Under the pieces are notes generated by a model. The model saw only the letters and a program-made list of their open reading frames with translations, ran no database searches and was not told the origin of the DNA. A stretch of DNA of 64,000 nt, from NCBI GenBank assembly GCA_902492935.1, contig CABUNJ010000008.1, forward strand, positions 23,244-87,243, given 5' to 3'. Shown piece after piece: positions 24,491 through 33,313 of this stretch. Numbering within the stretch: position 1 is the stretch's first letter; every line of letters starts with the position of its first letter. This DNA is from an uncultured Collinsella sp. (GTDB taxonomy: Bacteria > Actinomycetota > Coriobacteriia > Coriobacteriales > Coriobacteriaceae). Made by a program: the position numbers and the translations under genes.

Positions 24491-25414
24491 CTAGCAGGCG
24501 GCCATGATGGGGGCAGCGACCTGCTTCTTACGGGAGAGGACGCCCGGCATCCAGACGCCGTCGTGCTCGTCGGCAATGTCCAGGCCCTTCTGAGCGGCCT
24601 CGGTCTCGCCCTCGAGCAGGACCTGCGAGCCCTCCTCCATGATGTCGGTAATGCACAGGACGATGCCGTCAGCACCCTTCTCGGCGGCGTAGGCGCGCAT
24701 GGCCTCGCGAATCTCGTCGATCATGCCGAGTGCGCGGGTCTTGTCGACAGTCTCGTACTGGCCGATGAGCAGCTTCTTGCCGGCAGGCTCGAACATCTTG
24801 ATGTCGTTGCCGACCATCTCGGCTGCGGTGAAGGAGCCGGACGGACGGGTGAGGAAGACCTCCATGCCAAACTTGACCGGGTCGACGCCCACCTGCTCGC
24901 CGAGCTTGGCGGCGACGGCGCGGTCGACATCGGTGGTGGTGGGACTCTTGAGCATGAGCGTGTCGGTCATCATGGCCGAGAGCAGCAGCTTGGCCTGGAC
25001 GTCGGAAAGCTCAACGCCGAGCACGCCGGCGAGCTTGGTGACGATGGTGCAGCTGGAGCCCCAGGGCAGGCAGATGTAGTGCAGCGGGCCGGCGGTCTCG
25101 AAGTCGCCGATGCGGTGATGATCGACAACGCCAAAGACCGTGGCGTCCTTAAGGCCGGCGACGGACTGGGCAGACTCGTTGTGGTCGGTGAGGACGACGA
25201 GCTGACCGGCCTCGACGGACTCGATCACGCGGGGCTCGGCGATGCCGGCGTCGGCGAGCAGCTTGGCGGACTCGGCCGGAAGCTGACCAAGGGCGCAGGC
25301 CTCGTAGGTGTTGCCGGCATACTCAACCTGGTTGAGCAGCTGGGACAGGACGACGGCGCTCATGATGGCGTCGTTATCGGGGTTCTGGTGACCAAAGACA
25401 AGAACGTTTGCCAT
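24491..25414 (-). CDS. ppaC: Manganese-dependent inorganic pyrophosphatase
   Basis: 307 residues, normal for family II. DHH motifs: FGHQNPDNDAI at residue 7, TDHNESAQS, GVVDHHRIGDF and AMMTDTLMLKSPT; the C-terminal DHHA2 part contains RPSGSFTAAEM and ends with the SRKKQ substrate-binding motif. It hydrolyses pyrophosphate to two phosphates, driving biosynthesis. Single gene with its own terminator. Confidence 0.95.
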   Translation of the reverse strand: MANVLVFGHQNPDNDAIMSAVVLSQLLNQVEYAGNTYEACALGQLPAESAKLLADAGIAEPRVIESVEAGQLVVLTDHNESAQSVAGLKDATVFGVVDHHRIGDFETAGPLHYICLPWGSSCTIVTKLAGVLGVELSDVQAKLLLSAMMTDTLMLKSPTTTDVDRAVAAKLGEQVGVDPVKFGMEVFLTRPSGSFTAAEMVGNDIKMFEPAGKKLLIGQYETVDKTRALGMIDEIREAMRAYAAEKGADGIVLCITDIMEEGSQVLLEGETEAAQKGLDIADEHDGVWMPGVLSRKKQVAAPIMAAC

Positions 25415-25515
25415 GGGTATCCTCCACTTGATATGTGTACTTAGACGTAGCTATGGTAGCACGCCGATGCCGAGCCTTCGCAGACGGAAGGGCCACGGCA
25501 TATTTTGGGGCGCAG

Positions 25516-25577
25516 GCACGGGGGCCAAGGCTGTCCCTTTTGCACCATGTTGGTGCAAAGTAACCTGTCCCCCTTGC
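25516..25577. repeat. Palindromic repeat with TGGTGCAA stems and TGTCCC core
   Basis: TTTGCACCA and TGGTGCAAA pair at the centre (about 25539-25559), and the flanks pair imperfectly through CCTGTCCCCC against GGGGG and TGTCCC. It ends 5 nt before the glucokinase stop. The same plan is found at 31873-31929. Confidence 0.75.
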
Positions 25578-25582
25578 ACCAG

Positions 25583-26536
25583 CTATTTGCCGGCGGCGCG
25601 CAGGGCTACGTAGGCGGCACCGATGATGCCGGCGTCATTGCCGAGCGAAGCGACCTTAATGGGCGTCTCGCGCGAGGCGGAGAGCGCGTAGCGCTGGTAG
25701 TACTCGCGAGCCTTGTCGAGGTAGACATCGGCCGAGGCGGAGGCGCCGCCGCCGATAAGGAACATCTCGGGATCGACCACGTTGGCAATAAGCGCCAGTG
25801 CGCGACCGAGATAGTCGGCCATGGTATCGGCCGCGGCCAGCGCAAGCTTGTCGCCCTCGCGGCAGGCCTGGAACACGTCCTTGGAATCGGAGGGACCGGT
25901 GAGCTCGATGGGCTCGACGCCCGCTTTCTCGCACTCGGCAAGGTAGTTGCTCACCACGCCGGTGGCGCTGGAATACTGCTCAAGGTGGCCATGGCCGCCG
26001 CAGCCGCAGGTGCGCTCCTCAGCCGGGTTCAGGCACATGTGGCCAATCTCGCCGCCAGCACCCACAACGCCCGATACCACATCACCGTTGACGATAACGC
26101 CGCCGCCCACGCCGGTACCGATGGTGACCATCACCACGTTCTGCACGCCCCTGGCAGAACCGAGCCAGGCCTCGCCCATGGCAGCGGCGTTGGCATCGTT
26201 CTCGTACTTAACGACCGCGTCGGGACAGTGCTCCTGAATGGCGATCCTCAGCTTGGGCAGGTTAATGGCAATGTTGGCCTTGACCTTGGCATCGCCCGAC
26301 GCCGGAATGGGGCACGGAACGGCCAGGCCAATGCCTGCCACAAAGGCGCGCGGAATCTGCGCCTTGGCGACCACCTGGTCGATAGCCTCGGTCACCGCGG
26401 CAAAGCCCGCAGCGTCAACGATAGGAGGCGTAGGCACGCTGGCCTTGGCAAGCAGGTTACCGTCTTCGTCGAACAGGCCCTCCTTGACCGAAGTGCCGCC
26501 GACGTCAATGCCGATGTAGTACTGCTTAGGTTCCAT
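25583..26536 (-). CDS. glk: ROK family glucokinase
   Basis: 317 residues from ATG at 26536, after AAGGTGGG; the frame upstream to 26602 lacks a site. Phosphate-1 loop YIGIDVGGTSVKEGLFD, YENDANAAAMGE with the catalytic Asp, GTGVGGGVIVNG, and the ROK zinc motif GHMCLNPAEERTCGCGGHG. It phosphorylates glucose or a related hexose with ATP. Diverges from the GntR/HutC gene, which may control it. Confidence 0.9.
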   Translation of the reverse strand: MEPKQYYIGIDVGGTSVKEGLFDEDGNLLAKASVPTPPIVDAAGFAAVTEAIDQVVAKAQIPRAFVAGIGLAVPCPIPASGDAKVKANIAINLPKLRIAIQEHCPDAVVKYENDANAAAMGEAWLGSARGVQNVVMVTIGTGVGGGVIVNGDVVSGVVGAGGEIGHMCLNPAEERTCGCGGHGHLEQYSSATGVVSNYLAECEKAGVEPIELTGPSDSKDVFQACREGDKLALAAADTMADYLGRALALIANVVDPEMFLIGGGASASADVYLDKAREYYQRYALSASRETPIKVASLGNDAGIIGAAYVALRAAGK

Positions 26537-26590
26537 GGGAGCCCACCTTTCTCGTTTAAACATTGCCTGTATGGTACCGCTCCCAAGGCA

Positions 26591-26631
26591 AAAACCTACC
26601 AAAAAGGGACAGGTTTGTTTTGGCAGGTTTT
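26591..26631. repeat. GGGACAGG palindromic repeat
   Basis: The arms AAAACCTACCAAAA (26591-26604) and TTTTGGCAGGTTTT (26618-26631) pair with one mismatch around a loop containing GGGACAGG. A near copy in design is at 58851-58889. Confidence 0.75.
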
Positions 26632-26686
26632 ATCTGGGAAAACGCGAATGACCGCTTAACACGACATTACTCAGATGTTTATCTAT

Positions 26687-26700
26687 TTAGAGCGCTCTAA
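26687..26700. promoter_or_regulatory. Palindromic operator candidate
   Basis: A perfect 14-bp palindrome, TTAGAGCGCTCTAA, sits in the AT-rich gap between glk and the GntR/HutC gene. Its size and symmetry suit a dimeric regulator, most simply the adjacent one. Confidence 0.5.
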
Positions 26701-26750
26701 TTTATATGCAAAGCGACTTTTAATTATATCTTTCTCGAACTTTTTCAATA

Positions 26751-26756
26751 TATAAT
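26751..26756 (+). promoter_or_regulatory. -10 box for the GntR/HutC gene
   Basis: A consensus TATAAT lies 62 nt before the ATG at 26819 in a very AT-rich stretch. The -35 is not obvious. Confidence 0.45.
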
Positions 26757-26818
26757 AGGGATGCTTAGGTGTTAACTATACTTTCTTTTATACTCAATCA
26801 AGTTGGAAAGGAGGCTCC

Positions 26819-27538
26819 ATGATTCCCAAATACGAGGCGATAGCTGCAGATATTCGTCGCACTATCGAGGATGGCGCTCTTAAACCGGGCGACAAGCTTC
26901 CTACCGTCGTTGAGTTCTGCAAGCTCTATAGCGTTTCCAAAATCACCGTCAAACGAGCTATTGAACAAATCACCGAGGAAGGCCTTATTACCAGCCGACG
27001 CGGATCGGGCACCTACGTTAAGGACACGGCGGGACTTCCCGGCCAGGCGTTTTTCCAGGGCAAAAACGACCGTGCCCAGGGCTTTTCGTATGAGCACCGC
27101 GGGGAGAAGGTGACCTCGGTGGTCTACGATTTCTCGATTGTTAATCCACCAGCGGACATCGCAGCCCAGCTGGGAATTGCCGAGGATGACTTTGCCTATC
27201 ACATCGTGCGCGTGCGTCAGGCCGACGAGAAGCCCATCGTTATCGAGTACACCTACATGCCCCTCGAGCTGATTCCAGGCCTTAAAAAGAAGGACCTGTA
27301 CGGATCGCTCTACCGCTTCATCCGCGAGCAATGTGGCCTGAAGATTTCGAGCTTTCACCGTACCATTCGCGCCGTGGCAGCAACCGAGGAAGAGGCTGAG
27401 CGCCTGGACACCAAACCTGGCTCTCCCCTGCTCGAGCTCAACCAGATTGGCTTTTTGGACAGCGGCGCCGCCTTTGAATATTCGGTCTCGCGCAACGTTG
27501 GCGACCGCTTTGAGTTGCACAACGTAACGTTGGCATAG
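26819..27538 (+). CDS. GntR/HutC family transcriptional regulator
   Basis: 239 residues, start after GGAAAGGAGG. The N-terminal winged helix is clear (PKYEAIAADIRRTIEDGALK, then LYSVSKITVKRAIEQITEEG and RRGSGTYVKD). The C-terminal UTRA ligand-binding domain runs from about residue 95, with EYTYMPLELIPGL and the final SVSRNVGDRFELH. Such proteins sense sugar phosphates or small acids. Placed between divergent glk and downstream manA, so control of hexose use is likely but inferred. Confidence 0.9.
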   Translation: MIPKYEAIAADIRRTIEDGALKPGDKLPTVVEFCKLYSVSKITVKRAIEQITEEGLITSRRGSGTYVKDTAGLPGQAFFQGKNDRAQGFSYEHRGEKVTSVVYDFSIVNPPADIAAQLGIAEDDFAYHIVRVRQADEKPIVIEYTYMPLELIPGLKKKDLYGSLYRFIREQCGLKISSFHRTIRAVAATEEEAERLDTKPGSPLLELNQIGFLDSGAAFEYSVSRNVGDRFELHNVTLA

Positions 27539-27612
27539 GTTTTTGTAGTCACGCGGGCGCTCGTTTTGAGCTGTTTTGTGCAACGCCCGCGCAACATAAT
27601 GGGGGTATGAAT

Positions 27613-28545
27613 ATGTCCGATTTGATTAAACTGACGCCGATCTTCCACGAGAAGATCTGGGGTGGCCGCCAGCTCGAAACCGTATTTGGTTACGACATTC
27701 CCGAAGGTCCCATCGGTGAGTGCTGGGCCATCTCGGCCCATCCCAACGGCGACTGCCAGATTGCGGAGGGCCCGTATGCAGGCCACACGCTGTCGTGGCT
27801 GTGGGCCGAGCACCGCGAGCTCTTTGGCAACTGCGAGGGCAAGGAGTTCCCGCTGCTCATTAAGATTCTGGACGCCAAGGACGACCTTTCGATCCAGATT
27901 CATCCCAACGACGAGTACGCCGCCAAGCACGAGAACGGCAGCCTGGGCAAAACCGAGTGCTGGTACGTGCTGGACTGCGAACCCGGTGCCACGATCATCG
28001 TCGGCCAGCGCGCGCATGATCGCGCCGAGGCCGCACAGATGATCGAGGAGGGCCGTTGGGACGACATGCTCAACGTGCTACCGATTCACAAGGGAGACTT
28101 TTTCCAGATCGACTCCGGTACCGTGCACGCCATCAAGACCGGCACGCTCATTTTGGAAACGCAGCAGTCGTGCGACGTGACGTATCGCCTATACGATTAC
28201 GACCGCCCCGGCACCGACGGCAAACTGCGTCCCCTGCACATTGAACAGAGCCTCGACTGCATAAACTTTGATGCTCAGGCTCCGACCAACGGAACGGTGA
28301 CCGCACCCGAGGTGGACGGCGTGACCGAGCTCGAGTCTTGCCCCTGCTACACTGTCGATCGCGTGCGCGTTAACGTCAGCAAGACCCTCGACCAGCGCTG
28401 GCCCTTCATGTGCCTGTCGGTCATCGACGGCGAAGGCACCGTCTGCGGCGACCCCGTCCACAAGGGAAGCCACCTGCTAGCCCCGAGCACCGTCAGTTCC
28501 ATCGACCTCGAAGGCAAGATGGAACTGATCATCAGCCACCTGTAG
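27613..28545 (+). CDS. manA: Mannose-6-phosphate isomerase, class I
   Basis: 310 residues from ATG at 27613, with GGGGG 7 nt upstream; ATG 27607 has no room for a site. Cupin fold with KIWGGRQLETVFGY, LIKILDAKDDLSIQIHPND (zinc His), KTECWYVL and DSGTVHAIKTGTLILETQQ. It converts fructose-6-phosphate and mannose-6-phosphate. It follows the regulator by 74 nt on the same strand. Confidence 0.92.
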   Translation: MSDLIKLTPIFHEKIWGGRQLETVFGYDIPEGPIGECWAISAHPNGDCQIAEGPYAGHTLSWLWAEHRELFGNCEGKEFPLLIKILDAKDDLSIQIHPNDEYAAKHENGSLGKTECWYVLDCEPGATIIVGQRAHDRAEAAQMIEEGRWDDMLNVLPIHKGDFFQIDSGTVHAIKTGTLILETQQSCDVTYRLYDYDRPGTDGKLRPLHIEQSLDCINFDAQAPTNGTVTAPEVDGVTELESCPCYTVDRVRVNVSKTLDQRWPFMCLSVIDGEGTVCGDPVHKGSHLLAPSTVSSIDLEGKMELIISHL

Positions 28546-28573
28546 ATCGCACCAACAACCCAAACGCAACAAG

Positions 28574-28605
28574 GGGGCTCCCCCGTTCATCAACGGAGGA
28601 GCCCC
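28574..28605 (+). terminator. Hairpin after manA
   Basis: GGGGCTCCCCCGTT (28574-28587) pairs with AACGGAGGAGCCCC (28592-28605) with one mismatch. No T run follows, so it is a terminator or 3'-end stabiliser. Confidence 0.6.
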
Positions 28606-28690
28606 TACTCGTATCTATCTATCAGCCCACCCGGCTCTCCAGATCAAAAAGCGAACGAGCAGAGCGACGTTCGCAAGCAACGTTACCCAA

Positions 28691-28820
28691 GGACCTGGGC
28701 GGGCGTATGGGGCAACATCGATCGCGAGTTCCGCACGCAAAGGAGGCCACTTAATGTGGCCTCCGTCTTGCGCAGGACTGCCCGAGCAGGCGATGTTGCC
28801 CCATACGCCCGCCCAGGTCC
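28691..28820. repeat. 130-bp hairpin element after pcrA
   Basis: The perfect 30-bp outer arms (28691-28720, starting GGACCTGGGCGGGCG, and 28791-28820) enclose a second stem GGAGGCCAC (28742-28750) / GTGGCCTCC (28756-28764) around TTAAT. The whole folds into one long hairpin. It begins 7 nt after the pcrA stop on the minus strand and carries no T run. Part of the stop-proximal hairpin group. Confidence 0.85.
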
Positions 28821-28827
28821 GCCATGA

Positions 28828-31728
28828 TCACGACAGCTTGACGATCGGTGCAAAACCTTTCATCAACTTTTTGGTCTGGCCGGTCTTTTCGAATTGAACC
28901 TCGATCATGTCTCCGGCGACCGAGATCACGGTGCCCGTGCCAAAGGTCTTGTGGCTCACGGTATCGCCCGCGGAAAAGTCCTGCGATGCGCTGGCGCGAT
29001 CGACCTTGCGCTCCACCGTCGGCGACACCTTGGATGACGGCTTTTTGGCTCGCGGCGCGCCCGAGCCAAAGGTCGAGGCAACACGGCCGGCGTCGGGCGA
29101 AACCCCACGATGGCGCTCGGTGCCATAAGTGCTGCCGCCAAAGAAGTCATCGAAGCTCGATCCGCTACGCGATCCAGAGCCGCCGGTCGAGCGCGTATGC
29201 GAGCCAAACACCTTGCCGCCATACATGTCCGAGCCCATACCCGAGCCAAACGTGCCGTGACGGTCGCCGCGCTTCTCCCAGCCCGTGCCCTCAAAACCGG
29301 CAGAACCGATACCGCTAAACTCGATGTCCTCAAACGGAATCTCGTTGAGGAAGCGCGAGCGCGGGTTGGCAGAGGTCGAGCCGTAGGTGCGACGCGTGGC
29401 CGCATAGGTCAGGAACAGGCGTTTACGGGCGCGCGTGATGGCGACGTAGGCTAGGCGACGCTCCTCCTCGAGCTTGCCCGGATCATCGCTGCCGCCAAAG
29501 TCATGCACGTGCGGGAAGATACCCTCCTCCATGCCGGCCACGAAAACCGCCGGGAACTCCAGGCCCTTGGCGGAGTGGATGGTCATCATAGTGATGGCAT
29601 GCGTCTCGCCGGCCAGGGAATCCAAGTCGGAGCGCAGGGCCAGCCACTCCATGAGTGCAGGCAGCGCTTTGCAGGTGAGCGGGCCGTAGGTGCGCTCGAT
29701 CTCGTCGGCATGCACGGCACCCGCCGGCAGCTCCGTCGGCGCGGCATACGCGTTGCCCGCGATGGCGGCGGCCAGGGCATCCTGCGGAGACAGTGCCGGA
29801 GCGGCCAAGCCATCGAGCGGATTAGAGCCCGCGGCATCGCGCGCGCTAACGAGCGCCTCAAACGAAGACGCGGGCGCAGACGGACCGGGCTCGGGCGCAG
29901 GCGCGCTCACCACGACGGGCTCGGGCTCGGCGCCGGCAGGCACGTCGGCAACACCGGCTGCGCGCAGCTCTTCTAGGCTCTCGAGCGTACCCTCGATATC
30001 CTCGTGTGTCTCTTCAAATTCGGCCGCAACGCCCAGGAATTCCTGGATGTTCTCGGCGCGGCTCTCGGACTCCATGGTGCCCTCGGCGCGGAATGCCTGC
30101 AGCAGGCCCGTCTTGTCGACAATCATCTCGACGACGTCCTTGAGCTCGCCATCCATGCGACGGCCCTCGCGCACCAGCGACACAAAGCTCGACAGGCCAT
30201 TGCGCACCTTGGCGCTAAACATGCCGGTTTCGGCGCACGCGATCTCACAAGCCTGGAAGAACGAGCAACGGTTGTCGCGCGCCAGCTGTTCGATCTTTTG
30301 GATCGAGGTGGAACCGATGCCGCGGCGCGGTGTGTTGATGACGCGCTTGACGCTCATCTCGTCGGCCGGGTTCACGATCATCTTAAGGTAGGCCATGACG
30401 TCGCGGATCTCGGCACGGTCGAAGAATCGCGTGCCGCCCACAATCTTGTAGGGCACGCCCGCGCGCAGAAACATATCTTCGAGGATACGCGACTGAGCGT
30501 TGGTGCGGTAGAAGACGGCGATGTCGTCGTAGCTCGTGCCTTTGGCATGCAGCTTCTCGATCTCGCCGGCAATCCAGCGGCCCTCGTCGCGCTCGTCGCT
30601 CGCCTGGAAGGCCTGAATCTTCTCGCCATCGCCCTCGGCCGTAAACAGGCGCTTGTCCTTGCGCTGCGAGTTGTGGCGCACCACGGCATTGGCGGCGCTC
30701 AGGATGTGACCCGTGGAACGATAGTTCTGCTCCAGCTTAACGGTCTTGCAGTTTTTAAAGTCCTTCTCAAAGTCCAGGATGTTGGTGATGTCGGCGCCGC
30801 GCCAGCTGTAAATGGACTGGTCATCGTCGCCCACGACCATGAGGTTTTGGTACTTGGCGGCCAGCAGGTTGGCGATCTCGTACTGGACGTGGTTGGTGTC
30901 CTGATACTCGTCGACGCTAATGTAGCGGAAACGCTCTTGGTACTTGTCGAGCACCTCGGGGCGGGTGCGCAGCAGCTCGAGCGTGCGCACGAGCAGGTCG
31001 TCGAAGTCCATCGCGTTAGCGGCGCGCAGGCGGCGTTCCAGCTCCAGGTAAACCTGCGCGGCCTTTTTGTCGTTGGGGCTGTCGGCGGATTTGAGCATGT
31101 CCTCGGGGCCGATCATGGCGTTTTTGGCCGAACTGATCTTGCTGCGGATCATATTGATGGGGAATTGCTTTTGCTCGATACCGAGTGCCTGCATAATATC
31201 GCGCACCATGCGCTTGGAATCGTCGTCATCGTAGATGGTGAACTGACCGGTGTAGCCCAGCAGGTCAGCGTCCTCGCGCAGCATGCGCACGCACATAGCA
31301 TGAAAGGTGCACACCCACATGCCGCGGGTACCGCTGGGAATGAGCGCCGCCAGACGCTCACGCATCTCGGCCGCGGCCTTGTTGGTAAACGTGATGGCAA
31401 GGATCTGCCAGGGCTTAACGCCCAGGTCGCCGAGCATATGTGCGATACGGAAGGTCAAGACGCGGGTCTTACCCGAGCCGGCGCCGGCAAGGACCAGCAA
31501 CGGACCCTCGGTGGTCAGGACCGCCTCGCGCTGGGCGGGATTAAGGCTGTCGATGTCGACGAGCGGCTTGGCGAGTTTAGGTGCCGGCGCGGGAGCGTCG
31601 TAAATGTCGAGCGGGACGAGCTCGGGCTCCGGCGCAGCGGGGGCGGTGTATGCATCGAGCGGCACGGATTCCGGCGTGGGCGGCACGGGCACCGCGGCGT
31701 TCTTTTCCCAGGGCAAGGGCTGGGTCAT
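28828..31728 (-). CDS. pcrA: ATP-dependent DNA helicase PcrA/UvrD
   Basis: 966 residues from ATG at 31728 after GAGGAG. Superfamily 1 motifs in order: LAGAGSGKTR (80-89), AITFTNKAAAEMRERL (111-126), VDEYQDTN (272-279), VVGDDDQSIYSWRGA (298-312), LEQNYRST (332-339), MMTIHSAKGLEFPAVF (714-729) and LAYVAITRARKRLFLTYA. An unusual Ala/Pro-rich insert of about 100 residues (590-690) lies before the 2A motifs. The C-terminal tail is Gly/Ser-rich and ends in the PcrA tudor-like domain (SHKTFGTGTVISVAGDMIEV). It unwinds DNA in repair and replication. Confidence 0.95.
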   Translation of the reverse strand: MTQPLPWEKNAAVPVPPTPESVPLDAYTAPAAPEPELVPLDIYDAPAPAPKLAKPLVDIDSLNPAQREAVLTTEGPLLVLAGAGSGKTRVLTFRIAHMLGDLGVKPWQILAITFTNKAAAEMRERLAALIPSGTRGMWVCTFHAMCVRMLREDADLLGYTGQFTIYDDDDSKRMVRDIMQALGIEQKQFPINMIRSKISSAKNAMIGPEDMLKSADSPNDKKAAQVYLELERRLRAANAMDFDDLLVRTLELLRTRPEVLDKYQERFRYISVDEYQDTNHVQYEIANLLAAKYQNLMVVGDDDQSIYSWRGADITNILDFEKDFKNCKTVKLEQNYRSTGHILSAANAVVRHNSQRKDKRLFTAEGDGEKIQAFQASDERDEGRWIAGEIEKLHAKGTSYDDIAVFYRTNAQSRILEDMFLRAGVPYKIVGGTRFFDRAEIRDVMAYLKMIVNPADEMSVKRVINTPRRGIGSTSIQKIEQLARDNRCSFFQACEIACAETGMFSAKVRNGLSSFVSLVREGRRMDGELKDVVEMIVDKTGLLQAFRAEGTMESESRAENIQEFLGVAAEFEETHEDIEGTLESLEELRAAGVADVPAGAEPEPVVVSAPAPEPGPSAPASSFEALVSARDAAGSNPLDGLAAPALSPQDALAAAIAGNAYAAPTELPAGAVHADEIERTYGPLTCKALPALMEWLALRSDLDSLAGETHAITMMTIHSAKGLEFPAVFVAGMEEGIFPHVHDFGGSDDPGKLEEERRLAYVAITRARKRLFLTYAATRRTYGSTSANPRSRFLNEIPFEDIEFSGIGSAGFEGTGWEKRGDRHGTFGSGMGSDMYGGKVFGSHTRSTGGSGSRSGSSFDDFFGGSTYGTERHRGVSPDAGRVASTFGSGAPRAKKPSSKVSPTVERKVDRASASQDFSAGDTVSHKTFGTGTVISVAGDMIEVQFEKTGQTKKLMKGFAPIVKLS

Positions 31729-31872
31729 GGGCGACTCCTCATCTGACGGACGGCGCGCCTGCGGGCAGCGCCATAGTTTGAGCCGTACCAGTATACCGAG
31801 CCGCGCGGACACCGACGCAAATCACACCACGACTCCGTGCGCCGCCGTCAGGCCCGCCCCAGCGGATTTGGC
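31729..31872. other. pcrA upstream region, no gene seen
   Basis: This is the start of a 356-bp gap between pcrA and uppP. It should hold the pcrA promoter, but I find no convincing hexamers. The rest of the gap is a palindromic repeat and the uppP terminator. Confidence 0.4.
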
Positions 31873-31929
31873 GCAATGGGGTCAGGTTAGTCTGCACCAT
31901 GTTGCTGCAAAGCAACCTGTCCCCATTGC
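31873..31929. repeat. GGGGACAGG palindromic repeat
   Basis: Arms of 24 nt at 31873-31896 (GCAATGGGGTCAGGTTAGTC...) and 31906-31929 (ending ACCTGTCCCCATTGC) pair with a few mismatches. Same plan as 25516-25577. Confidence 0.8.
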
Positions 31930-31998
31930 ACCAATCAGGGAGCCACCGATGTCATGGCAACGGCAGCGAGCGGCGGCCAGAACGAACAAATTGGCATG

Positions 31999-32040
31999 AA
32001 AAGAGGGCGGCATAGACCTTTTGGTCATGCCACCCTCTTT
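31999..32040 (-). terminator. Hairpin terminator of uppP
   Basis: AAAAGAGGGCGGCATAGACC (31999-32018) pairs with GGTCATGCCACCCTCTTT (32023-32040) with a bulge and a wobble. On the minus strand the stem ends in CTCTTTTC. It lies 44 nt after the uppP stop. Confidence 0.8.
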
Positions 32041-32084
32041 GAATGACAAATTGTCGTTCTGGCCGCCGCGCAGCGTCAACCAAG

Positions 32085-33065
32085 CTACAGGCCGAGCATA
32101 GGCTCCAAGACGAAGAAGTACGCAAGCACCACGATGCCCAGAATGATGCGGTAGACGCCGAAGCACTTGAAGTCGTGACGGCGGACGAAGCCCATGAGCC
32201 ACTTAATGGCGATGAGCGAAACCACAAAGGCCACAACGCAGCCCACGCCCAGGATGGCGATCTCGTTGGCGCCAAAGGTACCGCCCTTGATGAAGTACTT
32301 GACCAGCTTGAGCGCACTCGCGCCAAACATGACGGGAATGGCCAGGAAGAACGTAAACTTGGACGCCACCGAACGCGTGCAGCCCAAAAGCAGGCCGCCG
32401 ATGATGGTGGAACCGGAGCGAGACGTTCCAGGCACCAGCGAAAGCACCTGGAAGCAGCCGATACCCAGCGCAGTCTTCCAGCTCAGGTCCTCGAGCGTGG
32501 TGATGGAACCAAAGTCCAGATCCTCGTCATCGCCCTCATCCTCAGCGGTAGCCGCGGCGGGCGCCGCAAAGTGCGCACCGGCGGGACGTCCACCCGACAC
32601 CACAGCACGCGAACCAAACGAACCGGCAACGGCCATTTCCTCGCGCTTGCTCGCGCGCCAGTTCTCGATCACGATAAACAGCACGCCGTACACAATGAGC
32701 GCCAGCGCCACGACTGGAGCATTGTAGAAATGCTCCTCCATCCAGTCGTTGAGCGGCAGGCCGATCGCCGCGGCGGGAATGCAGCCGAGCACAATCTTGC
32801 CCCACAGCACCCAGGTGTCGCGACGGCCCTCCTTGCCCTTGCTGGGCGAGAACGGATTGAGCTCATGGAAGAACAGCACACAGACGGCCAGAATGGCGCC
32901 GAGCTGAATCACGACCAGGAACATATTCCAGAACGTCTCGCTCACGTTCATCTTGACGAACTCGTCCACCAAGATCATGTGACCGGTCGACGAAACAGGC
33001 AGCCATTCGGTGATGCCCTCGACCAGGCCCATGAAGGCAGATTTTAGAAGCTCGATAATATCCAA
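32085..33065 (-). CDS. uppP: Undecaprenyl-diphosphatase
   Basis: 326 residues. The true start is TTG at 33065 behind GAGGGGG, which gives MDIIELLKSAFMGLVEG, the family N-terminus; the open frame upstream to 33383 is not coding. It has EGITEWLPVSSTGHM and PGTSRSGSTI, the two BacA/UppP motifs, in 7-8 membrane segments. A charged 55-residue cytoplasmic loop with EDEGDDEDLDFG is longer than usual. It recycles the C55 lipid carrier for cell-wall synthesis and can confer bacitracin tolerance. Confidence 0.92.
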   Translation of the reverse strand: MDIIELLKSAFMGLVEGITEWLPVSSTGHMILVDEFVKMNVSETFWNMFLVVIQLGAILAVCVLFFHELNPFSPSKGKEGRRDTWVLWGKIVLGCIPAAAIGLPLNDWMEEHFYNAPVVALALIVYGVLFIVIENWRASKREEMAVAGSFGSRAVVSGGRPAGAHFAAPAAATAEDEGDDEDLDFGSITTLEDLSWKTALGIGCFQVLSLVPGTSRSGSTIIGGLLLGCTRSVASKFTFFLAIPVMFGASALKLVKYFIKGGTFGANEIAILGVGCVVAFVVSLIAIKWLMGFVRRHDFKCFGVYRIILGIVVLAYFFVLEPMLGL

Positions 33066-33313
33066 AGGGACCCCCTCGTTAGACACCCGCCGATATTGTT
33101 CTGCGGACGGTGCGGGCGATGTCCCATTATCAACCGTTGGCGGCGCGCCTGCGCCTACCCTTACCAAAAAACTCGCCCGTTCACAGAATTGCGAGCGGTC
33201 AAACCCAAATCCTTGGGTATAACTGCAACAAGATAAAGTGTCCGGCGGCCGACGCGCCCGCGCCCGCCCGATGCACGAGCCCCGCGCCCGTGCGATAGAC
33301 CAAGGAGGAAACC

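Noticed and set aside
22823..25444. 873-codon open frame on the plus strand
   Set aside because: Antisense shadow of nhaA and ppaC, with low-complexity translation.
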